Assembly: GCF_020423045.1 (NCBI RefSeq)
Contig: NZ_CP081943.1
Span: forward strand, 2,356,001 to 2,420,000
DNA from: Pseudomonas sp. MM213
GTDB lineage: Bacteria > Pseudomonadota > Gammaproteobacteria > Pseudomonadales > Pseudomonadaceae
Direction: 5' to 3'
Length of the DNA: 64,000 bases
Positions 45,708-54,824 of the stretch are shown here, in pieces. The position numbers and the translations under genes are program-made. The notes under the pieces were generated by a model. It did no database searches. It saw only the letters and a program-made list of their open reading frames with translations, and was not told the DNA's origin. Numbering within the stretch: the first letter of the stretch is position 1; the number at the start of each line of letters is the position of its first letter.

Positions 45708-45995
45708 TTACTGGCTCAGCTTGGCCGCATGCCGCTGGTGGCGCTCCATGTAGCGCTCCACGTAGGAACACGATGGAATCACGGTGTAGCCCATTTCCTC
45801 GGCGTACTCCAGCGCCTTCTCGGTCAAGGCTGCCGCAATGCCGCGACCACGCAATGCATTGGGCACGAAGGTGCGATAGATATCCAGAGTCTGCTTCCCC
45901 AGATCCATATAGGTCAGGTAGGCACGATGACCGTCCACATTGGTCTCGAACTGATGACCTGCCTGGTCATGGTTGATGGACAACGCCTCGCTCAT
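45708..45995 (-). CDS. YjdJ-like GNAT N-acetyltransferase
   Basis: A 95-residue minimal GNAT domain. The acetyl-CoA P-loop is RGRGIAAALTEKAL (about 48-61) and the tail PSCSYVERYMERH is that of the YjdJ/GTLF3B group. It may be a domain-only enzyme acting on small molecules or protein N-termini; the substrate is unknown. ATG 45995 is preceded by GAGGAGTTGTG. Confidence 0.85.
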   Translation of the reverse strand: MSEALSINHDQAGHQFETNVDGHRAYLTYMDLGKQTLDIYRTFVPNALRGRGIAAALTEKALEYAEEMGYTVIPSCSYVERYMERHQRHAAKLSQ

Positions 45996-45999
45996 CACA

Positions 46000-46540
46000 A
46001 CTCCTCTGCGGGTCTTGAATTCTGACCCCTACCTTACCGATGTTTTTCCGGCGAAGGAACATCTACGCCACCCCCGTGCCTGAATGGACACCGAGAAGAG
46101 CTGCACCGATCTCGCGCAACCGAGCACATATCAAATAGTAGGCACCATTGGCAGAAATGCTCAAGGTGCGCTCGTCATCACGCGGGGTTGGGCGGGTGCT
46201 GCTCCGGGTTACGCAGGGACGGCTCGACCGAAGCGCTCTGCGGGTCGATAGCCTGAACATTGCCGGATGTTGAGACTTAAGACGAGCGTCCCTCTATTAA
46301 GTCACCTCAACTAGGCGAAAGAGTTTGAGAGGTGCCGCGCAAATTCCGAACAAAAGTGTAGACGAATCCATCTAGACAGACTTTAGCCAAGATGGGAAAA
46401 ACAGTCCTGCCGCCGGGAACTTTTTCGTGCCAACTCGCTCAGCTCGGGCCTTGCAGCTGGATATTTTTTAATCAATCGCAAGTAAAAGTTGCTCGAAAAA
46501 GAATCAACGCCTACAATTTTTTTTGCTTCTTGCTTTACGT
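46000..46540. other. Long gene-poor region upstream of oprI
   Basis: This stretch of about 540 bp has no convincing gene. A 32-codon stop-bounded stretch on the minus strand (ending at 46178; NVQAIDPQSASVEPSLRNPE) reads like the C-terminus of a lost gene but has no start. The right half (46300-46540) is AT-rich, with an A/T-tract region at 46465-46530 ahead of the oprI promoter. Confidence 0.4.
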
Positions 46541-46543
46541 CAG

Positions 46544-46571
46544 TTTACTTACGACAAGTAATGGGTAGTAT
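46544..46571 (+). promoter_or_regulatory. oprI: Putative sigma-70 promoter of oprI
   Basis: TTTACT, 16 nt, TAGTAT, with A/T tracts just upstream, suits a very strong promoter. It predicts a leader of about 60 nt before the oprI ATG. Confidence 0.5.
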
Positions 46572-46639
46572 GTACGCCGGCTATTTCCTCACTCTGAGGA
46601 GACAGCTACTTTAATTGAAAGTCCTTGAAGGGGAACACG

Positions 46640-46891
46640 ATGAACAACGTTCTGAAATTCTCTGCTCTGGCTCTGGCCGCAGTTCTGGCTACCGGTTGCA
46701 GCAGCGTATCGAAAGAAACCGAAGCACGTCTGACCGCTACTGAAGACGCAGCTGCTCGCTCCCAGGCTCGTGCAGACGAAGCTTACCGTAAAGCTGATGA
46801 AGCTCTGGCTGCTGCTCAAAAAGCACAACAGACTGCTGACGAAGCTAACGAGCGTGCTCTGCGCATGCTGGAAAAAGCTAGCCGCAAGTAA
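46640..46891 (+). CDS. oprI: Major outer-membrane lipoprotein OprI
   Basis: An 83-residue Lpp-type lipoprotein. The signal peptide ends in the lipobox LATGC, giving a mature lipidated Cys. The mature part is a heptad coiled coil rich in Ala, Glu and Arg, ending ASRK, whose last Lys can be linked to peptidoglycan. AAGGGGAA lies 5 nt before ATG 46640. Codon choice (GCT, CGT, GAA) differs from the GC-rich neighbours in the way expected of one of the most abundant proteins. The adjacent L,D-transpeptidase is a candidate for the covalent linkage. Confidence 0.96.
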   Translation: MNNVLKFSALALAAVLATGCSSVSKETEARLTATEDAAARSQARADEAYRKADEALAAAQKAQQTADEANERALRMLEKASRK

Positions 46892-46912
46892 TAATCCTTC
46901 GGGGTTGTTATC

Positions 46913-46943
46913 AAGCCGACCCATTTTTTGGGTCGGCTTTTTA
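46913..46943 (+). terminator. oprI: Terminator of oprI
   Basis: AAGCCGACCCA-TTTTTT-GGGTCGGCTTTTT, 21 bp after the oprI stop. Confidence 0.9.
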
Positions 46944-46966
46944 TTGCCCGGCGTTTGTCCAGGCAA

Positions 46967-47002
46967 TAAAAAACCCGCCGACGCTCTCAGCGCCGGCGGG
47001 TT
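46967..47002 (-). terminator. Terminator of the L,D-transpeptidase gene
   Basis: On the minus strand AACCCGCCGGCGCTGAGAGC with its partner CGGCGGGTTTTTTATT forms a GC-rich hairpin with T-run just after the stop at 47014. Confidence 0.8.
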
Positions 47003-47013
47003 CTGTTCAAGCC

Positions 47014-47985
47014 TTACTGCAACGGATCGATCGGTGCACTCGTCACCATCGGCGCAGAAGCATTCGGCACGGCGATTTCCACCGGCAGGCCATCTTCAGC
47101 GGCAACCACATCACGCACCACATCCCAGTTCATGCGCAGGTTGTTGGTGATGTCTTCGCGCTTGAGCATCGCGTTGATCACAGCCGTGTGCTTGTCGACG
47201 ACCGACGGGTTGCCCTTGTCGTCCAGCGGCGTGTGCGCTTCCAGATACACCTTGCCGCCACTTACACCGAACTTGTACGGGTCGTTGAGAATGCGCACTG
47301 ACGTGCCGACCGGGACCATGCCCGCCATTTGCAGCACGTTGTTGTTGAACATGCGGAAGCAGCCGTGGCTGGTGCGCATGCCGATGCCGAACTTCTTGTT
47401 CGAACCGTGGATCAGGTAGCCCGGTGTGCCCAGGGTGAACTTGAACGGGCCCAGCGGGTTGTCCGGGCCGGCCGGCACGACGTTCGGCAGCGGATCGCCG
47501 TCAGCGGCGTGCTCGGCCTTGATCGACGCTGGCGGCGTCCAGGTCGGGTTCGGCGTCTTCGCAACGATGCTGGTGTGGGCAATCGGCGAACCCCAGCCTT
47601 CACGACCGATACCCAGCGGGAAGGTGTAGACCACGTTCCGGCCTTTCGGGAAGTAGTAGAGGCGGTATTCAGCCAGGTTGATGACGATGCCTTCACGTGG
47701 GCCTGGCGGCAGGATGAAGCGCGTCGGCAGCACGATCTCGGTGCCGGCACCCGGCAACCATGGATCGACGCCCGGGTTGGCCGCGACCATTTCCGAGTAG
47801 CCCAGATCGTAGGTGGTGCCAAGGTCGGCGAAGGTGTCTTCGTACTTGGCCTTGATCACTTGCACCTGGCCGATGATGTCTTCACCGGGCGGTGGCAGGG
47901 GTAGCTCCAATGCTGCTACGGGGCCAGCCACACAAAGGGCGGCAAGAGTCAGGCAGCGGGTGACGGCAGGAAAGCGCGGCAACAT
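47014..47985 (-). CDS. L,D-transpeptidase (YkuD family)
   Basis: A 323-residue periplasmic enzyme. A signal peptide (MLPRFPAVTRCLTLAALCVAGPVAA) precedes a LysM-like segment (DTFADLGTTYDLGYSEMVAANPGVDPW). The YkuD catalytic domain has GYLIHGSN and TSHGCFRM, giving catalytic His and Cys. The arrangement resembles ErfK/YbiS/YcfS, which attach Lpp-type lipoproteins to peptidoglycan. The neighbouring oprI makes this a likely role. ATG 47985 is chosen because AAGGA lies 8 nt upstream and the signal peptide then starts correctly; two further upstream starts lack one. Confidence 0.9.
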   Translation of the reverse strand: MLPRFPAVTRCLTLAALCVAGPVAALELPLPPPGEDIIGQVQVIKAKYEDTFADLGTTYDLGYSEMVAANPGVDPWLPGAGTEIVLPTRFILPPGPREGIVINLAEYRLYYFPKGRNVVYTFPLGIGREGWGSPIAHTSIVAKTPNPTWTPPASIKAEHAADGDPLPNVVPAGPDNPLGPFKFTLGTPGYLIHGSNKKFGIGMRTSHGCFRMFNNNVLQMAGMVPVGTSVRILNDPYKFGVSGGKVYLEAHTPLDDKGNPSVVDKHTAVINAMLKREDITNNLRMNWDVVRDVVAAEDGLPVEIAVPNASAPMVTSAPIDPLQ

Positions 47986-48098
47986 CCGGAAAATCCTTCG
48001 CATAATCGACTGGGGTTTAAGAACGCAATTGTACACTGGCGCTCTGGTATTCGGGGAGAGACACCGATAGAGCGTGAATTGGCTGCGGTATTTTTTCA

Positions 48099-48352
48099 GG
48101 GGGCATATCCGTTTCTGCGGTAACGGCCGCTAATGGTTCCGCTTTTACAGCGGGTCACTTGGAGAAGCGCCAAGTAACCAAGCGCTCTTGCCCCTTTCGT
48201 TCGGTGCCTCGCCATGGCTCGGCATGCCCTCGCTCCAGTCCTGCTCCGTGGGCCCGCCGCCATCGGCCATCCATGGCCGGGGGCGGCTAACCCGGCATCC
48301 ATGCCGGGTTGCCCACTGCGCAGAACCTCCACTCGGCCTCTCGAGGGGGCGC
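48099..48352 (+). repeat. 255-bp repeat, left inverted arm
   Basis: Pairs with 48752-49007 in inverted orientation. The arms are nearly identical over their inner 170 bp and diverge toward the outer end. They contain short palindromes (AACCCGGCATCCATGCCGGGTT and GGCCATCCATGG). Open frames inside appear in both arms and are artefacts of GC content. Confidence 0.85.
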
Positions 48353-48424
48353 TCAGATCAAAAGCGGAAGGCGAGCTAACGCTCGGCCTGATGAGTGGCG
48401 AAGATCAAAAGCGTATGGGATTCC

Positions 48425-48527
48425 CTGTAGGAGCCGGCTTGCCGGCGAAAAACGTCCGGACAACGCGTTTATTCAGACAGCCCGCGTTATCGTTGACGTC
48501 CATCGCCAGCAAGCTGGCTCCTACAAT
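48425..48527. repeat. REP pair between the long arms (1)
   Basis: TGTAGGAGCCGGCTTGCCGG and CCAGCAAGCTGGCTCCTACA arms, nested inside the long inverted repeat. Confidence 0.8.
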
Positions 48528-48551
48528 TTTGAATCGTGCGAACCCAATCCA

Positions 48552-48643
48552 TTGTAGGAGCCGGCTTGCTGGCGATGGCGGTGGGTCTGTTGACGTATTT
48601 ATTGACTGGATGGACGCCATCGCCAGCAAGCCGGCTCCTACAG
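48552..48643. repeat. REP pair between the long arms (2)
   Basis: TGTAGGAGCCGGCTTGCTGG and its complement, a second nested pair. Confidence 0.85.
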
Positions 48644-48751
48644 GGGAGCGGTGTACAAATCCGGAATGAGTGAAAACATCAAAGAAGGACAACACGGACA
48701 ACTGAAGAGCCAGGTCGGCTTTCAGGCCGCCTCGGCGGCTGTGGCGGTAGT

Positions 48752-49007
48752 CGCCCCCTCGAGAGGCCGAGTGGAGGTTCTGCGCAGTGGGCAACCCGGC
48801 ATGGATGCCGGGTTAGCCGCCCCCGGCCATGGATGGCCGATGGCGGCGGGCCCACGGAGCAGGACCGGAGCGAGGGTATGCCGAGCCTAGGCGAGGCACC
48901 GAACGAAAGGGGCAAAAGCGCTTTGGTTACTTTCGCGCTTTTCGAAAGTGACTCGCTGTAAAAGCGAAACCGTCAGTGGCCGTTACCGCAAAAACGGATA
49001 TGCCCCC
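48752..49007 (-). repeat. 255-bp repeat, right inverted arm
   Basis: The inverted partner of 48099-48352. The outer part has drifted (GTTACTTTCGCGCTTTTCGA here versus a simplified version in the left arm), so this copy may be closer to the ancestral element. It abuts the small gene ending at 49040. Confidence 0.85.
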
Positions 49008-49039
49008 AACCCACCCCACCCCACCCCCACATCAAGCCA

Positions 49040-49333
49040 TCAAAGCTCGAACCGCAGCTCCGGCCAGATCGGCGAAGTACCGCGTTTTTGCGACTCCAGA
49101 ATAGCCCGGCACAACGAACACAGCCGCTGGTCCTGGAACACCCGGCGATCAACGCTCGACCAGCGCGGCTGCGCGGGCAGCAGACTTCCGCACAAGGTGC
49201 GATCGGCCGAGCCGCCCAGCTCCAGCTGACGGGTCACCAGATGTACCCGCACTTCCTGGCAGGCGAACAGATCCAGCTGTTCGTCAGGCTCGATCAGTTG
49301 ATAGGCAAAAAGTGACCAGGCGGGACGCGGCAT
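49040..49333 (-). CDS. Conserved hypothetical, small Cys-containing protein
   Basis: A 97-residue protein starting MPRPAWSLFAYQLIEPDEQLDLFACQEVRVHLV. It has five Cys, including the C-terminal CSLCRAIL pair, which could bind metal. ATG 49333 has GGAG 6 nt upstream. It sits between the L,D-transpeptidase and tesA, the position of a conserved hypothetical gene in P. aeruginosa. I do not recognise a function. Confidence 0.75.
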   Translation of the reverse strand: MPRPAWSLFAYQLIEPDEQLDLFACQEVRVHLVTRQLELGGSADRTLCGSLLPAQPRWSSVDRRVFQDQRLCSLCRAILESQKRGTSPIWPELRFEL

Positions 49334-49389
49334 CGGGGGCTCCAAATCGGGGGCGCCACCTTAGCCGAAACACCGCCGCTAGAAAAGCG

Positions 49390-49995
49390 TCAAAGCAGCG
49401 GTTTCAGTGTCGGCCAGACATTTTCCAGCAACTTGTCCTGAGCGCCCGCAGCCGGGTGCAGGCCGTCTGACTGCATCAGCTCAGGATGCCCGCCCACGCC
49501 CTCGAGGAAAAACGGCACCAGCGGGATTTTTTTCTCGGCGGCGACGTTGCTGAAAGCCTCAGCGAAGACCTTGTTGTAGCGCGCACCGTAGTTGGGTGGC
49601 AATTGCATGCCGAGTAGCAGCACTTTGGCACCACTGGCCTTGGAGCTGTTGATCATCGCTGCAAGGTTTTGTTGCAATTGTGTTGGCAGCATTCCACGCA
49701 GCCCGTCATTGCCACCCAACTCGAGGATCACCAACTCCGGTTTATGCTCTGCAAGCAGCGCAGGCAGGCGCGCCCGGCCTCCGGCGCTGGTGTCGCCGCT
49801 GATGGACGCATTGACCACCTTATCGTCGAAACCTTCGCGCTTGAGCCGTTGCTCAAGCAGCGACACCCACCCCTCGCGGGTATCCAGTCCGAAACCGGCG
49901 CTGATACTATCGCCAACGATCAGGACAGTACCCGCCGCTGCGTTCTGGGCCATGCACATCAAGGCCAGGCCAGCACTCAAAAACCACACTCGCAT
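49390..49995 (-). CDS. tesA: TesA-type SGNH esterase/thioesterase
   Basis: A 201-residue multifunctional lipase/thioesterase I/arylesterase. The signal peptide (MRVWFLSAGLALMCMAQNAAA) directs it to the periplasm. SGNH blocks: GDSISAGFG (nucleophile Ser), SGDTSAGGRARL, LELGGNDGLRG, and the final SDGLHP Asp-His pair. ATG 49995 has GGAG 6 nt before it. The start codons of tesA and the divergent ybbA-like gene are only 10 bp apart, so each promoter must lie within the other gene. E. coli has the same tesA/ybbA/ybbP order. Confidence 0.94.
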   Translation of the reverse strand: MRVWFLSAGLALMCMAQNAAAGTVLIVGDSISAGFGLDTREGWVSLLEQRLKREGFDDKVVNASISGDTSAGGRARLPALLAEHKPELVILELGGNDGLRGMLPTQLQQNLAAMINSSKASGAKVLLLGMQLPPNYGARYNKVFAEAFSNVAAEKKIPLVPFFLEGVGGHPELMQSDGLHPAAGAQDKLLENVWPTLKPLL

Positions 49996-50005
49996 CGGAT
50001 TCTCC

Positions 50006-50689
50006 ATGGGCGCAAGCATTCTCACCGCTAAGAACCTCAGCAAAGTGGTTCCCAGCGCGGAAGGTGATCTGACTATCCTGCACGAACTCAGCCTGGAACT
50101 GAACAAGGGCGACAGCCTGGCCATCGTCGGCGCGTCCGGCTCGGGGAAATCCACCCTCCTCGGCCTGCTCGCCGGCCTCGACTTGCCGAGCAGCGGTGAA
50201 GTCACCCTCGCAGGCCAGGGCCTGAGTAATCTTGATGAAGACCAACGCGCACGCATTCGCGCCGAACACGTCGGTTTTGTCTTTCAATCATTCCAGCTGC
50301 TCGACAGCCTCAACGCCTTGGAAAACGTCATGCTGCCGCTGGAGCTCGATGGCCGCAAAGACGCCCGTGAGCGCGCCACCGAATTGCTGCAACGGGTCGG
50401 TCTGGGCCAGCGCCTGACCCACTCACCCCGCCAGCTCTCCGGTGGCGAGCAGCAACGTGTGGCGATTGCCCGTGCGTTTGCCGCCGAGCCCGATGTGCTG
50501 TTCGCCGACGAACCCACCGGCAACCTCGACAGCCACACCGGCGAGCGCATCAGCGATCTGTTGTTCGAACTGAACAAGGAACGCGGCACGACCCTGGTGC
50601 TGGTGACCCACGATGAACGCCTGGCACATCGTTGCCGGCGCCTTATCCGCCTTGAAGCCGGCCTGCTGGTCGCCCCTCTGGAGCCTTGA
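50006..50689 (+). CDS. ybbA: YbbA-like ABC transporter ATPase
   Basis: A 227-residue ATPase of the LolD/MacB-type group. Walker A GASGSGKST is at 42-50, signature LSGGEQQR at 144-151 and Walker B VLFADEP at 164-170. It partners the FtsX-type permease whose ATG overlaps its stop (TGATG). Such mechanotransmission-type complexes do not transport across the inner membrane in the usual way; the substrate of YbbAP is not settled, though lipids or hydrophobic compounds are suggested by TesA next to it. Confidence 0.9.
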   Translation: MGASILTAKNLSKVVPSAEGDLTILHELSLELNKGDSLAIVGASGSGKSTLLGLLAGLDLPSSGEVTLAGQGLSNLDEDQRARIRAEHVGFVFQSFQLLDSLNALENVMLPLELDGRKDARERATELLQRVGLGQRLTHSPRQLSGGEQQRVAIARAFAAEPDVLFADEPTGNLDSHTGERISDLLFELNKERGTTLVLVTHDERLAHRCRRLIRLEAGLLVAPLEP

Positions 50690-53193
50690 TGGCACGCCTG
50701 CCGCTGTTGCGCCTGTTCAGTCTCGCCATCCGCCAACTGCTGCGCGACGCCCGCGCCGGTGAGTTGCGGGTGTTGTTCTTCGCTTTGCTGGTAGCGGTGG
50801 CGGCGAGTACCGCCATCGGTTACTTCGGCGCCCGCCTGAATGGCGCCATGATGCTGCGCGCCACCGAGTTTCTCGGCGCCGACCTGCTGCTCGAAGGCAG
50901 TTCGCCGGCGCGACCCGAACAGATCAAAAGCGGCACGGATCTGGGCCTCGAACATGCGCAGGTGGTGGAGTTCTCCAGCGTAATCGCCACCGACAATGGT
51001 ATTCAGCTGTCCAGCATCAAGGCCGCCGACGACGTCTATCCACTGCGCGGCGAGCTGAAAAGCGCCGCCGCGCCCTTCGCTGCGGAAGAATCCGGAGGCG
51101 GACCGAAACCCGGCGAAGCCTGGGTTGAAGCACGACTGCTGACCGCGCTGGACTTGAAGATCGGCGACAGCATCGACGTCGGCATGCGCACCCTGAAACT
51201 GGCGCGTGTACTGACCTATGAACCGGATCGTGCCGGCAATTTCTACAGCCTGACGCCACGGGTGCTGATCAACCTCAGCGATCTCACGGCGACCGGCGTG
51301 GTGCAGCCCGGCAGCCGCGTCAGCTACCGCGAACTCTGGCGCGGCAAGCCCGAAGCGCTGGAAACCTACCGTCAATTGATCAAACCCGGCCTCGCCGCCA
51401 ATCAACGCATTCAAGACGCCCGCGATGGCAACCGGCAGATCGGCGGCGCACTGGGCAAAGCCGAGCGCTACTTGAACATGGCGAGTCTGGTGGCGGTGCT
51501 GTTATCCGGTGTCGCAGTGGCATTGTCGGCGACGCGCTTCGCCACCCGCCGCTTCGATGCCAGTGCACTTTTGCGTTGCCTCGGGCTGTCCCGTCGGGAA
51601 ACCATGGTGCTGTTCAGTTTGCAGCTGACGATTCTCGGACTGCTGGCCAGCATCAGCGGCGCCTTGCTCGGCTGGCTGGCGCAGCTCGGGCTGTTCGCGC
51701 TGCTGCATGATTTGTTGCCGACCGATGTTCCACCGGGCGGCCTGCTTCCGGCCATCGCCGGGATCGGCACCGGACTGGTGGCGCTGGCCGGTTTTGCCTT
51801 GCCGCCACTGGCTGCGTTGGGTCGGGTCCCACCTCTGCGCGTATTGCGTCGCGACATGCTGCCGATTCCTTCCAGCACCTGGATGGTCTACGGAGCTGCA
51901 CTGGGCGCTCTCGGGCTGATCATGTGGCGCCTGAGCCTGGATTTGGTACTGACCTTCGCCCTGCTCGGCGGCGGCGTGATCGCGGCGCTGGTGTTGGGCG
52001 GCTTGCTGTTGCTGCTACTGAAGAGCCTGCGCCGAATGCTCGCGCGCGCTTCGTTGCCGTGGCGTCTCGGCCTGGGTCAACTGCTGCGTCATCCACTGGC
52101 GGCAGCCGGCCAATCGCTGGCCTTCGGTCTGATCCTGCTGTCCATGGCGCTGATCGCTTTGCTGCGCGGCGAATTACTGGACACCTGGCAAAACCAGTTG
52201 CCGAAAAACGCGCCGAATTACTTCGCGCTGAACATCCTGCCGGCGGAAAAACAGGCATTCACCGATCGCCTGATCGAACTGTCGGCACAATCGGCGCCGT
52301 TGTACCCGGTGGTGCCGGGGCGATTGATCAGCATCAATGGCGAACCGGTGCAGGACATCGTCAGCAAGGACTCGGCCGGTGATCGGGCGATTCAGCGCGA
52401 CCTCAGCCTGACCTGGGCGGCAGACCTGCCGGCTGGAAACAAACTCACCGCAGGCAACTGGTGGGGCGATCAGGCGCCGGACGACGTTCCCGGTGTGTCG
52501 GTGGAAGGCAAAGTCGCCGAGAGCCTGAAGCTCAAGCTCGGCGATCACTTGGTCTTTACTGTCGGCGGGGTCAATCGCGAAGCGAAGGTCACCAGCCTGC
52601 GGGAGATCAACTGGGACAACTTCCAGCCGAACTTCTTCATGATTTTCCAGCCCGGCACATTGAAGGATCTGCCAGCGACCTACCTGACCAGTTTCTATCT
52701 GGCGGCGGGCCACGACCAGCAGATCGTCGACCTGTCCCGCGCCTTCCCGGCGGTGACCATTCTGCAAGTCGAAGCCTTGCTGGCGCAGCTGCGCAGCATC
52801 CTCGCCCAGGTCACCCTGGCGGTGGAATACGTGTTGTTGTTTGTGTTGGCGGCGGGGATGGCGGTGTTGTTCTCGGGCCTACAAGCCACGCTGGATGAAC
52901 GCATTCGCCAAGGCGCATTGTTGCGGGCACTGGGAGCCGAGCGCCAGTTGCTGGTCAAGGCCCGACGGATCGAGTTCGGCCTGCTTGGCGCGGTCAGCGG
53001 GTTGCTGGCAGCGCTGGGCTCGGAGCTGGTGAGCCTGGTGCTGTACCGTTACGCCTTCGACTTGCCGTGGCACCCGCATCCGTGGCTGCTGGTGTTGCCA
53101 CTGATCGGCGCCGTGCTGATCGGCGGTGCCGGCGTGTTTGGCACCCGGCGTGCCTTGAACGCCAGCCCCCTGACAGTCTTGCGCGAGGGTTGA
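50689..53193 (+). CDS. ybbP: YbbP-like FtsX-family permease
   Basis: An 834-residue inner-membrane protein with ten or so helices and two FtsX/MacB-type domains, each with a large periplasmic part. The N-terminal helix is [25 protein letters not shown]. FtsX-like coupling motifs [16 protein letters not shown] (about 288-303) and [25 protein letters not shown] (about 745-770) are visible. It is translationally coupled to the ATPase. Its size is that of E. coli YbbP. Confidence 0.9.
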   Translation: MARLPLLRLFSLAIRQLLRDARAGELRVLFFALLVAVAASTAIGYFGARLNGAMMLRATEFLGADLLLEGSSPARPEQIKSGTDLGLEHAQVVEFSSVIATDNGIQLSSIKAADDVYPLRGELKSAAAPFAAEESGGGPKPGEAWVEARLLTALDLKIGDSIDVGMRTLKLARVLTYEPDRAGNFYSLTPRVLINLSDLTATGVVQPGSRVSYRELWRGKPEALETYRQLIKPGLAANQRIQDARDGNRQIGGALGKAERYLNMASLVAVLLSGVAVALSATRFATRRFDASALLRCLGLSRRETMVLFSLQLTILGLLASISGALLGWLAQLGLFALLHDLLPTDVPPGGLLPAIAGIGTGLVALAGFALPPLAALGRVPPLRVLRRDMLPIPSSTWMVYGAALGALGLIMWRLSLDLVLTFALLGGGVIAALVLGGLLLLLLKSLRRMLARASLPWRLGLGQLLRHPLAAAGQSLAFGLILLSMALIALLRGELLDTWQNQLPKNAPNYFALNILPAEKQAFTDRLIELSAQSAPLYPVVPGRLISINGEPVQDIVSKDSAGDRAIQRDLSLTWAADLPAGNKLTAGNWWGDQAPDDVPGVSVEGKVAESLKLKLGDHLVFTVGGVNREAKVTSLREINWDNFQPNFFMIFQPGTLKDLPATYLTSFYLAAGHDQQIVDLSRAFPAVTILQVEALLAQLRSILAQVTLAVEYVLLFVLAAGMAVLFSGLQATLDERIRQGALLRALGAERQLLVKARRIEFGLLGAVSGLLAALGSELVSLVLYRYAFDLPWHPHPWLLVLPLIGAVLIGGAGVFGTRRALNASPLTVLREG

Positions 53194-53227
53194 TAGACTC
53201 AACCCTTCTCAACCACAAGAAGTTGCC

Positions 53228-53725
53228 ATGAGCCGTTATCGCCCTCCCCGCACCGCTGGCACCGCGCTGATCACCCCTGAAGGTGAAGCGCGGATGCGGG
53301 CCGAGTTCCATGAACTCTGGCATGTGCGCCGACCGCAGGTCACGCAATCGGTCAGCGAGGCCGCGGCGCAGGGTGATCGATCCGAGAACGCCGAATACAC
53401 CTACGGCAAAAAGATGCTGCGCGAAATCGACAGTCGCGTGCGCTTTCTCACCAAGCGCCTGGAAGCGCTCAAGGTGGTCAGCGAAAAACCCAGCGATCCG
53501 AACAAGGTCTACTTCGGAGCCTGGGTCACCATCGAAGACGAGGACGGCAAAGAGTCGCGCTACCGCATCGTCGGGCCGGATGAACTGGACTTGAAACTGG
53601 GCCTGATCAGCATCGACTCACCGCTGGCACGCGCCCTGATCGGCAAGGCACTGGACGCCGAAGTTCGGGTCCAGACGCCTACCGGCGAACAGTGCGTGTA
53701 TATCGTGGCGATTGATTACCCATAA
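53228..53725 (+). CDS. greB: Transcript cleavage factor GreB
   Basis: A 165-residue GreB. The N-terminal coiled coil carries the catalytic tip [37 protein letters not shown] with the Asp-Glu acidic pair, and the C-terminal domain ends [21 protein letters not shown]. It rescues backtracked RNA polymerase by stimulating RNA cleavage. KxxLREID and TYGKK distinguish GreB from GreA. It lies 34 bp after ybbP. Confidence 0.95.
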   Translation: MSRYRPPRTAGTALITPEGEARMRAEFHELWHVRRPQVTQSVSEAAAQGDRSENAEYTYGKKMLREIDSRVRFLTKRLEALKVVSEKPSDPNKVYFGAWVTIEDEDGKESRYRIVGPDELDLKLGLISIDSPLARALIGKALDAEVRVQTPTGEQCVYIVAIDYP

Positions 53726-53728
53726 GCC

Positions 53729-54037
53729 TTAACGGCGGGTGATCAGCCCTTGCCGGGCGACGCGGGTCAGTTGCCTGATCATCTCTGGCGCGTCTTCAAG
53801 GGCGGGCGACTGAATCACCGCCAGGTCGAAACTGTCGCTGGCAAAACGCGCCAGTGACTCACCGTCTTCGACAAACTGGATCAGGAAAACTGCGGGCCCA
53901 CCGGTGCGACGTGGCCAACCATCGAGGTAACGCAGGAGCGTCGGCTGATGTTTGCCGCCAAGCAGGATTTTTGGATTGCGCTGGGTCAGATGTGCCGTGA
54001 TCGGCGCGGGGCGTACAACGGGGTTTAGTGCATTCAT
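53729..54037 (-). CDS. Conserved hypothetical
   Basis: A 102-residue protein (start MNALNPVVRPAPITAHL). The stretch DSFDLAVIQSPALEDAPEMIRQLTRVARQGLITRR reads like strand 4 and the following helix of a Rossmann-type methyltransferase, but the SAM-binding glycine loop is missing, so it is at most a fragment of that fold. It converges with greB with 3 bp between stops. The ATG at 54037 is chosen over an in-frame start at 54058. Confidence 0.6.
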   Translation of the reverse strand: MNALNPVVRPAPITAHLTQRNPKILLGGKHQPTLLRYLDGWPRRTGGPAVFLIQFVEDGESLARFASDSFDLAVIQSPALEDAPEMIRQLTRVARQGLITRR

Positions 54038-54241
54038 CGTGTCGTGTCTCTGCCTCAAAAGTCTGCATGGCAGGTGAGAGGCAACACCGAACCAGCGCTT
54101 TAGCGGTATTTCGAAGCCTGTTTCAAGCTTCTATCGGCAACTGAATGAGTCACCTGGCGCCCCGCAAGTAGCTGTTTAAATCGGCGCATGGCAGCATCCT
54201 AGAGAAGCTGACCGGACAGTGTCAAGAATGACGCACAACAA

Positions 54242-54268
54242 AAAAGGCCCGCACAATGCGGGCCTTTT
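54242..54268 (-). terminator. Terminator of the DoxX gene
   Basis: AAAAGGCCCGC-ACAAT-GCGGGCCTTTT, with T-run on the minus strand, 17 bp after the doxX-like stop. Confidence 0.85.
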
Positions 54269-54284
54269 CGTTGAGCCAGAGCGA

Positions 54285-54719
54285 TCAACCAGCGATGGCG
54301 CGATCAACCGACAGCTTGCCGGCGCCTTCGAACAGCACCGCGATGCTGCCACCCAGCAGGGCCAGGGCGAATTCATAACCGTTGTTGGCCATGAACAGAC
54401 CGTTGCTGATATGCACGCTGAAGATGGCGACCAGCGACAGGAACGTCAGGCCAAGTGCCGCCGGGCGGACCAGCAAGCCGATGATCAAGGCCAGACCGGC
54501 AAAGAACTCGGTACCACCGGCCAACGTGGCCATCAGGTAACCCGGTGCCAGGCCGATGCTTTCCATGTACTGAGCGGTGCCCGCCAGACCGTAGCCGCCG
54601 AATGCGCCGAAGAGTTTCTGCGAACCGTGGGCCGCGAAGATGATGCCGACGAAGATCCGCAGGACAGTCAGGCCGTAGCCAGCGCGGGTAAACAGTACCT
54701 TGTTGATCAGTGAGCTCAT
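54285..54719 (-). CDS. DoxX-family membrane protein
   Basis: A 144-residue protein with four hydrophobic helices and the DoxX hallmark LRIFVGIIFAAHGSQKLFGAFGG, then GGTEFFAGLALIIGLLVRPAAL. Members have been linked to quinone, thiol and oxidative-stress chemistry, without a settled activity. The promoter region upstream (54720-54800) is strongly AT-rich. Confidence 0.88.
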   Translation of the reverse strand: MSSLINKVLFTRAGYGLTVLRIFVGIIFAAHGSQKLFGAFGGYGLAGTAQYMESIGLAPGYLMATLAGGTEFFAGLALIIGLLVRPAALGLTFLSLVAIFSVHISNGLFMANNGYEFALALLGGSIAVLFEGAGKLSVDRAIAG

Positions 54720-54824
54720 GCTGTGTCATCCATTGTGTGTTTGTGTGTTGGTTGGCCGCTATATTAATCAATAAATTAAATGCTAAAAGCGCAAATTTTT
54801 CGCCATAACAATCAGTTTATTCGA

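Noticed and set aside
46063..46260. A 65-codon open frame on the minus strand before oprI
   Set aside because: Arg/Ser-rich, no ribosome site, no conserved motif. Another frame over the same stretch looks like a lost C-terminus, but no start was found.
48188..48915. Several open frames of 60-150 codons in both arms of the long inverted repeat
   Set aside because: The same peptides (for example MPTAQNLHSASRGG) appear from both arms, so they follow the repeat and are not genes.
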